Assembly: GCA_017437205.1 (NCBI GenBank)
Contig: JAFSBP010000143.1
Coordinates: forward strand, 1-6,667
Reading direction: 5' to 3'
Length of the DNA stretch: 6,667 nucleotides
DNA from: Lachnospiraceae bacterium
GTDB lineage: Bacteria; Bacillota; Clostridia; Lachnospirales; Lachnospiraceae
Position numbers and translations under genes: made by a program. The notes under the pieces are model-generated. The model was not told where the DNA came from. It saw nothing but the letters and a program-made list of their open reading frames with translations, and did not search any database. Below, piece by piece: positions 1 to 5,527 of this stretch (position 1 is the first letter of the stretch; every line of letters begins with the position of its first letter).

Positions 1-1
1 G

Positions 2-766
2 GATCTTGAAACCAGCCTTTCCCTTCTCAAAACCGAAACAATTGATATCTATCAGTTCCACAATCCCTCCTTCTGCCCAAAACCGGGCGACAGCACAGGG
101 CTTTACGAAGCGATGCTGGAAGCAAAAAAACAGGGAAAAATCCGTTTCATCGGCATCACCAACCACCGTCTGAACGTTGCCTGGGAAGCCATTGAAAGCG
201 GCCTTTACGACACGCTTCAGTTTCCCTTCAGCTATCTGAGCGGCGAGCAGGAGGAAGCGCTCGTCAAAGCCTGCAAGGAAAAGAACATGGGTTTTATCGC
301 CATGAAGGCGCTCTCAGGCGGCCTGATTACAAGAAGCGATGCGACCTACGCCCATCTCAATCAGTTTGACAATGTGCTTCCCATCTGGGGCGTACAGCGG
401 GAGTGGGAACTGGATCAATTTTTGTCTTACATCGAAAATCCTCCGGCGATGAATGAGGAGTATGCGGCGGTGATCGCCCACGACCGGGAGGAAATTTTGG
501 GTGATTTCTGCAGAGGCTGTGGTTATTGTATGCCTTGTCCCATGGGCATTGAGATCAATAGTGCTGCCCGCATGTCTCTGATGATCCGCCGTGCACCTGA
601 GGCTGACCAGAAGACAGAAAAGATGCAGGCGATGATGCAAAAAATCAAAGATTGCATTCACTGTGGCAAATGTAAGAGCAAGTGTCCTTATGGCTTGGAC
701 ACGCCGACTCTGCTTCAAAAGAATCTAAAAGATTACGAAGAGATTCTGGCGGGAAAGCCGCTGTAA
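2..766 (+). CDS. Aldo/keto reductase with C-terminal 4Fe-4S ferredoxin-like domain (5'-truncated)
   Basis: The frame is open from the left edge, so the true start lies outside the window; the ATG at 113 is internal. 254 residues are visible, against roughly 310-320 for the family. Residues 15-22 read DIYQFHNP, the aldo/keto reductase barrel strand carrying the catalytic histidine, and GKIRFIGITNH (visible 45-55) is the following conserved strand. The end of the protein holds two cysteine clusters: CRGCGYCMPCP (visible 170-180; Cys 170, 173, 176, 179) and CIHCGKCKSKCP (visible 218-229; Cys 218, 221, 224, 228), each able to bind a 4Fe-4S cluster. Such fusions are common in anaerobic Clostridia and probably reduce small carbonyl compounds with NAD(P)H or ferredoxin electrons in the cytoplasm; the substrate cannot be told. 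A 33-nt gap without a terminator leads to the HAD phosphatase gene, so co-transcription is likely. The family call is firm; the physiological role is unknown. Confidence 0.93.
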   Translation, partial: DLETSLSLLKTETIDIYQFHNPSFCPKPGDSTGLYEAMLEAKKQGKIRFIGITNHRLNVAWEAIESGLYDTLQFPFSYLSGEQEEALVKACKEKNMGFIAMKALSGGLITRSDATYAHLNQFDNVLPIWGVQREWELDQFLSYIENPPAMNEEYAAVIAHDREEILGDFCRGCGYCMPCPMGIEINSAARMSLMIRRAPEADQKTEKMQAMMQKIKDCIHCGKCKSKCPYGLDTPTLLQKNLKDYEEILAGKPL

Positions 767-799
767 AACCGGGGAGAAGTTTTAGGAGATAGTTGGATT

Positions 800-1573
800 A
801 TGGAGAGTTTGAGAGCGAAAAAAGGATTTATCTGCGATATGGACGGCGTGATCTACCACGGAAACCAGATTCTACCGGGAGTGAAAACGTTTGTGGAGTG
901 GCTGTACAGGGAGAATAAAAACTTCTTATTTTTGACCAATTCCAGTGAGCGCTCCCCGAAGGAGCTGCAGCAGAAGCTGTCGAGAATGGGTCTTTACGTG
1001 GACGAGAGTCACTTTTATACCAGTGCATTGGCGACAGCCAGCTTTATCCGCAGTCAGGCGCCGGGAGCCAGCGTGTACGCCATCGGTGCGCACGGGCTGC
1101 TGAATGCACTCTATGATGAGGGAATCACGATCAATGATGTGGATCCGGATTATGTAGTCGTGGGTGAGGGGGACAATTACAGCTATGACCGAATCGTGAA
1201 AGCAATCGATCTGGTGAGAAACGGCGCAAAGCTGATTGGTACAAACACTGACCTGACCGGTCCTAAGGAGGGCGGCATTCTGCCTGCTTGCCGTGCGCTT
1301 GTCGCGCCCATTGAACTGGCGACCGGAAAGTCTGCCTATTTTGTGGGTAAGCCGAATCCGCTGATGATGCGCACCGGCCTTCGCCTTCTGGGAGTTCACT
1401 CCGAGGAGGCCGTGATGGTGGGTGACCGCATGGATACCGATGTGATCGCAGGAATTGAGACCGGTCTGGATACCTGTCTGGTGCTGTCCGGTGTGAGCAC
1501 CATGGAGACGGTGAATTCTTTCCCTTACCGCCCGAGAGTTATTTTGGATGGTGTGGGATGTATTCCGGGGTGA
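800..1573 (+). CDS. HAD-IIA family hydrolase (NagD/AraL-like sugar- or nucleotide-phosphatase)
   Basis: A complete 257-residue protein, normal for the subfamily. Motif I is DMDGVIY at residues 13-19, with nucleophile Asp13 and acid/base Asp15; motif II is LTNSS at 45-49; the motif III lysine is in GKPNP (183-187); motif IV is GDRMDTD (208-214), holding the Mg-binding aspartates. The region between motifs II and III carries the cap domain of the IIA type. Family members are cytoplasmic phosphatases that remove phosphate from small metabolites such as nucleoside monophosphates or sugar phosphates; the real substrate here is not readable. The start is an ATG preceded by AGGAG at 784-788, 11 nt upstream. 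It sits 33 nt after the aldo/keto reductase and its TGA stop is 4 nt before the DNA glycosylase ATG, so the three genes probably form one transcript. The symbol nagD is not assigned because orthology within this large paralogous family cannot be decided by eye. Confidence 0.93.
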   Translation: MESLRAKKGFICDMDGVIYHGNQILPGVKTFVEWLYRENKNFLFLTNSSERSPKELQQKLSRMGLYVDESHFYTSALATASFIRSQAPGASVYAIGAHGLLNALYDEGITINDVDPDYVVVGEGDNYSYDRIVKAIDLVRNGAKLIGTNTDLTGPKEGGILPACRALVAPIELATGKSAYFVGKPNPLMMRTGLRLLGVHSEEAVMVGDRMDTDVIAGIETGLDTCLVLSGVSTMETVNSFPYRPRVILDGVGCIPG

Positions 1574-1575
1574 GG
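1567..1575 (+). promoter_or_regulatory. Ribosome binding site overlapping the HAD stop codon; sets the glycosylase start
   Basis: GGGGTGAGG lies across the TGA stop (1571-1573) of the phosphatase gene, and its GGGGTGA part resembles the Shine-Dalgarno consensus GAGGTGA, 4 nt before the ATG at 1578. This supports 1578 over the in-frame ATG at 1548, which has no comparable site and would overlap the upstream gene by 26 nt. The layout suggests translational coupling by termination and re-initiation. Confidence 0.6.
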
Positions 1576-1577
1576 CG

Positions 1578-2084
1578 ATGGATTACGAAAGCGTGATACA
1601 CCCCTTCGCTCCCATCTATGATGAGCGGTCAAGGGTGTTGATTTTAGGGAGCTTTCCGTCGGTAAAATCCAGAGAGCAGGCATTCTTCTACGGGCATCCC
1701 CAGAATCGTTTCTGGAAGGTGATCGCCTCAGTGATGGGGCAGGCAGTTCCTGTGACAATAGAGCAGAAACGTACATTACTTCTAAACAATGGTATTGCTG
1801 TGTGGGATGTGATCAGCTCCTGTGAGATTGTCGGTTCCAGCGACAGCTCGATCCGAAATGTGAAGGTCAATGATCTCTCGGAAATTATTTCGGCGGCACC
1901 GGAAATACGCATCTTTGCCAATGGAACCAAGGCACATGAATTGTATCAAAAATATATATTTCCGAAGACCGGGCATGAGGCGGTTAAGCTTCCCTCTACC
2001 AGTCCGGCGAATGCGGCGTGGAGTTTGGAGAAGCTTTGCGAAACTTGGAAACGTATGTTGTTTGGTGATTTGACGAATAAATGA
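1578..2084 (+). CDS. Hypoxanthine (deoxyinosine) DNA glycosylase, UDG superfamily family 6
   Basis: The 168-residue product resembles the DNA-deoxyinosine glycosylase branch of the uracil-DNA glycosylase superfamily. It starts with the family-typical IHPFAPIYD (residues 7-15), then LILGSFPSVKSRE (21-33; motif 1 region), FYGHPQNRFW (37-46) and the C-terminal motif LPSTSPAN (138-145). Family 6 enzymes remove hypoxanthine formed by adenine deamination. They lack the polar residue that ordinary UDGs carry in motif 1 and use an asparagine elsewhere; Asn43 in HPQNRFW is the likely equivalent. The product would act on DNA in the cytoplasm as the first step of base excision repair. The ATG at 1578 fits the conserved N-terminus and the ribosome binding site; an alternative ATG at 1548 would add ten unconserved residues. 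It lies 4 nt after the HAD phosphatase gene. No terminator is visible after its stop. Confidence 0.88.
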   Translation: MDYESVIHPFAPIYDERSRVLILGSFPSVKSREQAFFYGHPQNRFWKVIASVMGQAVPVTIEQKRTLLLNNGIAVWDVISSCEIVGSSDSSIRNVKVNDLSEIISAAPEIRIFANGTKAHELYQKYIFPKTGHEAVKLPSTSPANAAWSLEKLCETWKRMLFGDLTNK

Positions 2085-2100
2085 ACATTAAAATTATAAA
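2070..2100 (+). promoter_or_regulatory. Candidate sigma-A promoter for glmS
   Basis: TTGACG (2070-2075, inside the last codons of the glycosylase gene) matches the -35 consensus at five of six bases, and TATAAA (2095-2100) resembles a -10 box. The spacer is 19 nt, longer than the optimal 17, in a very AT-rich stretch. A second TATAAA at 2102-2107 is too far from this -35 box. Transcription would begin near 2106-2110, leaving a leader of about 55-60 nt before glmS. This is read by eye only and no operator was recognised. Confidence 0.42.
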
Positions 2101-2151
2101 ATATAAACAGCGCAAAACTGCGATTTTTGCAGGTAAATTGCGGGGTAACTG

Positions 2152-2158
2152 AAGGGAG
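2152..2158 (+). promoter_or_regulatory. Ribosome binding site of glmS; decides the start codon
   Basis: AAGGGAG lies 7 nt before the ATG at 2166. It places the start at Met-Cys-Gly-Ile-Val, leaving Cys2 as the N-terminal nucleophile after removal of methionine. The longer in-frame reading from a TTG at 2127 would bury that cysteine and inactivate the glutaminase, so it can be discarded. Confidence 0.85.
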
Positions 2159-2165
2159 ACTGATT

Positions 2166-4004
2166 ATGTGTGGAATTGTGGGGTTTACAGGGGAAAGTCA
2201 GGCGGCGCCCATTTTACTGGAAGGGTTGTCAAAGTTGGAGTACAGAGGATACGACTCGGCCGGTTTGGCGGTACGCGACGGCAAGGCGAAGATTGAGGTG
2301 GTCAAGGCAAAGGGGCGTTTGAAATCGCTGATGGAAAAGACAAACGACGGACTGGCGCTCAAGGGGAACTGTGGCATCGGACATACACGTTGGGCCACCC
2401 ACGGTGAGCCGTCTGAGACAAACGCCCACCCGCATTGCAGTGAGGATATGTCGGTGATTGCCGTCCACAACGGGATTATAGAAAATTATCAGGAGTTAAA
2501 GGAAAAACTTTTGAAAAGCGGGTATCATTTTTATTCGCAGACAGACACAGAGGTGGCGGTAAAACTTATTGATTACTATAATAAAAAGTATGCGGAGGGA
2601 CCTCTCGCTGCGATTGCCCACGCGATGGTTCGGATCAGAGGCTCCTATGCGCTGGCGGTGATGTTTGAGGAGTATCCGGGAGAGATTTATGTTGCCCGCA
2701 AGGATAGTCCCATGATCATCGGTGTGGAGAATGGGGAGACATATTTGGCTTCGGACGTCCCCGCAATTTTAAAGTATACGAAAAATGTATATTATATCGG
2801 AAATCTGGAGATTGCCAGACTGCAAAAAGGGCAGGCGACATTTTACAATATCGATCGTGAGGAAATCAAAAAAGAACTGACCGAGATTAAGTGGGATGCC
2901 GAGTCAGCGGAGAAGGGCGGGTTTGAGCATTTCATGATGAAGGAAATTCATGAGCAGCCGAAAGCCATTGAGGACACCTTGAATTCCGTGATCAAAGAAG
3001 GCGAGATTGATCTGTCAGCGATGGGGCTTTGCGAGGAGAATGTGCGGCAGATCAGCCGGATTTATATTGTTGCCTGTGGTTCAGCTTACCATGTGGGTAT
3101 GACAGCACAGTATGTGATTGAAGATTTTGCGAAGATTCCTGTGCGAGTGGAACTGGCCAGTGAGTTTCGTTATCGGAATCCGCTTCTTGATAAGAATGGT
3201 TTAGTGATTGTGATCAGCCAGTCGGGGGAGACGGCGGACAGCTTGGCGGCGCTGCGCGAAGCAAAAGAGCAGGGCGTTCAGACGCTGGGGATAGTGAATG
3301 TGGTCGGATCCTCTATTGCCAGAGAGGCTGACAATGTATTTTACACGTTAGCCGGTCCGGAGATCGCAGTGGCAACAACGAAGGCCTACAGCACCCAGTT
3401 GATTGCGGTATATTTGCTGGCGGTGGAGTTTGCTAGACTTCGGGGAAATGTTCAGAAGGACGAATATGAGCGGCTGATTGGGGAACTCAAGTTACTTCCC
3501 GGCAAAGCTGCAAGGGTGTTGGAGGACAAAGAACGGATACAGTGGTTTGCGGCAAAGTATGCGAACGCAAGGGATGTTTTCTTCATTGGGCGTGGGATTG
3601 ATTATGCGATCAGCATGGAAGGCAGTCTGAAAATGAAGGAGATCAGCTACATCCATTCGGAGGCATACGCAGCGGGAGAATTGAAGCACGGAACCATCAG
3701 CCTGATTGAGGAAGGTACGCTGGTGGTGGGGGTTCTCACACAGGCAAAGTTGCTTGAGAAGACCGTCAGCAATCTGGTAGAGGTCAAAAGCCGCGGGGCG
3801 TACCTGATGGGGCTTACCGGTTACGGAAATTACAGCGTGGAGGATACCACCAATTTTACTGTCTATATTCCGAAGACCGATGAGCGGTTTGCCGGCTCAC
3901 TGGCGATCATACCGTTACAGCTCTTGGGGTATTATCTGAGCGTGGCGAAGGGTCTGGATGTGGATAAACCGAGGAATCTGGCAAAGAGTGTGACGGTAGA
4001 GTAG
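2166..4004 (+). CDS. glmS: Glutamine--fructose-6-phosphate aminotransferase (isomerizing)
   Basis: A complete 612-residue enzyme making glucosamine-6-phosphate from fructose-6-phosphate and glutamine, the first committed step toward UDP-GlcNAc for peptidoglycan. Residues 1 to about 240 are the class II glutaminase: Cys2 nucleophile in MCGIVG, HTRWATHG (73-80), HNGIIENY (101-108) and TDTE (126-129). Two SIS sugar-isomerase domains follow: the first with ACGSAYH (303-309) and SQSGETADS (351-359), the second with GRG (475-477) and KEISYIHSEAYAAGELKHG (491-509). The C-terminus, DVDKPRNLAKSVTVE, is the universally conserved tail with the catalytic-loop lysine. All expected residues are present. 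A likely promoter and an 81-nt gap separate it from the upstream genes, and a strong hairpin follows its stop. No glmS ribozyme core is visible upstream, so control must rest on something else. The conserved 3' end is also the recognition region for Tn7-type insertion in other bacteria. Confidence 0.98.
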   Translation: MCGIVGFTGESQAAPILLEGLSKLEYRGYDSAGLAVRDGKAKIEVVKAKGRLKSLMEKTNDGLALKGNCGIGHTRWATHGEPSETNAHPHCSEDMSVIAVHNGIIENYQELKEKLLKSGYHFYSQTDTEVAVKLIDYYNKKYAEGPLAAIAHAMVRIRGSYALAVMFEEYPGEIYVARKDSPMIIGVENGETYLASDVPAILKYTKNVYYIGNLEIARLQKGQATFYNIDREEIKKELTEIKWDAESAEKGGFEHFMMKEIHEQPKAIEDTLNSVIKEGEIDLSAMGLCEENVRQISRIYIVACGSAYHVGMTAQYVIEDFAKIPVRVELASEFRYRNPLLDKNGLVIVISQSGETADSLAALREAKEQGVQTLGIVNVVGSSIAREADNVFYTLAGPEIAVATTKAYSTQLIAVYLLAVEFARLRGNVQKDEYERLIGELKLLPGKAARVLEDKERIQWFAAKYANARDVFFIGRGIDYAISMEGSLKMKEISYIHSEAYAAGELKHGTISLIEEGTLVVGVLTQAKLLEKTVSNLVEVKSRGAYLMGLTGYGNYSVEDTTNFTVYIPKTDERFAGSLAIIPLQLLGYYLSVAKGLDVDKPRNLAKSVTVE

Positions 4005-4006
4005 AA

Positions 4007-4058
4007 GGGCTGTGAAAAACGGTCTCTTTTGCGAAAGGAGTTTTGTTTTTCACAGCCC
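4007..4058. terminator. Nested inverted repeat, probable bidirectional intrinsic terminator
   Basis: GGGCTGTGAAAAAC (4007-4020) and GTTTTTCACAGCCC (4045-4058) are perfect reverse complements, a 14-bp outer stem. Inside, CTCTTTT (4024-4030) pairs with AAAGGAG (4034-4040) with one G-U pair and a 3-nt loop. On the plus strand the inner hairpin is followed directly by TTTTGTTTTT (4041-4050), the usual layout of a Rho-independent terminator for glmS. On the minus strand it is followed after 3 nt by GTTTTTC, so it can also end the nucleotidase transcript, whose stop codon lies 4 nt away. It fills nearly the whole 58-nt gap between the convergent genes. Confidence 0.75.
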
Positions 4059-4062
4059 ATGA

Positions 4063-5526
4063 TCACTTAACTACCAGCCGTCCGTCAATCTCGCGATCAA
4101 GAAGCTGGTGAGCGGAAAGGTATTCGTCCAGAATATCGCGGCAGGAGGTGGATACGACACGAATTTTTCCGTTTTTTTCCACCTCGTCGTAGCTAATGGA
4201 GAGGAATTTTTCCAGGTTTTTGTAGTGGTACAGTTCAATTCCGATGCGGTAGATTTTTTCATCGCATAAAGGTTTGCCGTCAAAGCTTAATTCTTCAAAA
4301 TCATGAGTATCCCTTCGGTAGATGATGCGTATCCGACCGGAGAACTGGTAAAACTCGCAGTGGTCACCCGACCACACCTCGTCGCGCAGGATGTGAAGAA
4401 TAATCTGGCGCAATTGTTTTCCGGTCACCGGAAGCATGTGTACGGAATCGTCGTAGGGAAAACACTCAATGAAATCTGAGTAGAGTACGATGGGGCCCAG
4501 CTCTTTGCTGCGGATACCGCCGGAGCCGAGAAGCATAAGATCAAGCCCCAGGTTCTCACAGACAATATCGGAAAGCAGTCCTCCCAGCTCAGTTTCGCAG
4601 TAACGGGAGGGGTGGGTGAGAGTGCGTTTAAATTTGGTTACCAGCCGCCCGTATTTTTTGTCAGTCTCTGCCTGGTAGTACTGCAGGATATGTTCCAGTG
4701 CTTGATCCCGCGGGCAGGTTTTTGCTCTGACAGGTACGGTCTGCCAAGTGTAACTGTCGATGCAGTTTTGGTCAGTATTGACAGTGATGTCAAAACGGCC
4801 AATCTGATCTGTTCCTGTTCCCGCTTGAACAATGATAATATTGTTTATGGTTTCCGGGGTATCGGGGAGTGTGTGTGAATGTCCGCCGATGATTATGTCA
4901 ACGCCCCATGCCGGATCAAGCCGTGCGGCGAGCTGTTTGTCCTCCTCAAAGCCGATATGAGTGAGCAGGACAGTGAGATCAACGTCGAGGGAGTTGTAGG
5001 TGTTGCAGATTTTGCCGATTTCCTGTGCAGCCTCGTCGATATCGATGAAGGTGCCGATCAATTCATCTTTTTTCGTCTGTGACAATACTTCCTCTGTCAA
5101 AATACCGATAAAAAGGATTTTCATACCGTCAATCTCGACGATGTGGTATGGTTTGAACAGCCGCGCTCCGTTTGTCTTGATGTGCAGATTCGCGTTGATG
5201 ATCGGGAACTTGGCACATTTCTCAATAAAGAGCAGGTGTGCCACACCGTAGTCGGTCTCGTGATTGCCGATGGTAACCACATCGGGGGAGAGCATGTTCA
5301 TGATTTCGATAGTGGAGATGCCTTTATATTCGGTGTCAATGACGGAACCCCTGAACATGTCTCCGGCAATACAGTAGAGCGTATTTTTTTCAGTGGATTT
5401 TACCTGATTGATGTAGCCGGACAGCATGGAGACTCCGCCCACAAGTCGCTCATCGGTCTGTTCTGCCAGAAAATCACCGTGGAGATCGTTGGAGTGGAGA
5501 ATGGTAAGTTTCTTTAGATGGTTCAT
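4063..5526 (-). CDS. Cytoplasmic UshA-like metallophosphatase / 5'-nucleotidase
   Basis: 487 residues in two parts. The N-terminal calcineurin-like metallophosphoesterase has all metal and catalytic motifs: SNDLHG (12-17), GDMFRGS (55-61), GNHETD (87-92), LTHIG (188-192) and GGHSHT (214-219). The C-terminal 5'-nucleotidase domain shows ETELGGLLSD (311-320), GSGGIR (334-339) and FPYDDSV (356-362). Family members hydrolyse nucleoside mono-, di- or triphosphates, UDP-sugars or 2',3'-cyclic nucleotides. Most are exported, but this one starts MNHLKKLTILHSND with no signal peptide, transmembrane segment or anchor, so a cytoplasmic place is inferred. The base-stacking loop, PFGN in UshA, appears as PYDD, which may change substrate preference. 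The ATG (5526-5524) lies one nucleotide after the stop of the reverse transcriptase gene, with AAGAGG 6 nt upstream, so the two are almost certainly co-expressed. The fold call is firm; the substrate is unknown. Confidence 0.92.
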   Translation of the reverse strand: MNHLKKLTILHSNDLHGDFLAEQTDERLVGGVSMLSGYINQVKSTEKNTLYCIAGDMFRGSVIDTEYKGISTIEIMNMLSPDVVTIGNHETDYGVAHLLFIEKCAKFPIINANLHIKTNGARLFKPYHIVEIDGMKILFIGILTEEVLSQTKKDELIGTFIDIDEAAQEIGKICNTYNSLDVDLTVLLTHIGFEEDKQLAARLDPAWGVDIIIGGHSHTLPDTPETINNIIIVQAGTGTDQIGRFDITVNTDQNCIDSYTWQTVPVRAKTCPRDQALEHILQYYQAETDKKYGRLVTKFKRTLTHPSRYCETELGGLLSDIVCENLGLDLMLLGSGGIRSKELGPIVLYSDFIECFPYDDSVHMLPVTGKQLRQIILHILRDEVWSGDHCEFYQFSGRIRIIYRRDTHDFEELSFDGKPLCDEKIYRIGIELYHYKNLEKFLSISYDEVEKNGKIRVVSTSCRDILDEYLSAHQLLDREIDGRLVVK

Positions 5527-5527
5527 A

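Noticed and set aside
926..1399. Long minus-strand open frame opposite the HAD phosphatase gene
   Set aside because: It lies wholly inside a gene with clear HAD motifs, and its translation shows no recognisable domain.
1548..1577. Upstream ATG for the DNA glycosylase
   Set aside because: It overlaps the phosphatase gene, lacks a good ribosome binding site and adds residues before the conserved IHPF start; 1578 fits better.
2127..2165. Longer glmS reading from a TTG start (14 codons upstream)
   Set aside because: GlmS needs Cys at position 2 as its N-terminal nucleophile, and AAGGGAG sits at the correct distance from the ATG at 2166.
2085..2165. glmS ribozyme, suggested by AGCGC at 2109-2113
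   Set aside because: Only about 50 nt follow before the start codon and the remaining conserved core segments are not seen.
4007..4058. Ends of a Tn7-like or other small mobile element (TGTG...CACA arms)
   Set aside because: The arms are only 24 nt apart and enclose no gene; the inner stem plus T-tracts explain it better as a terminator.
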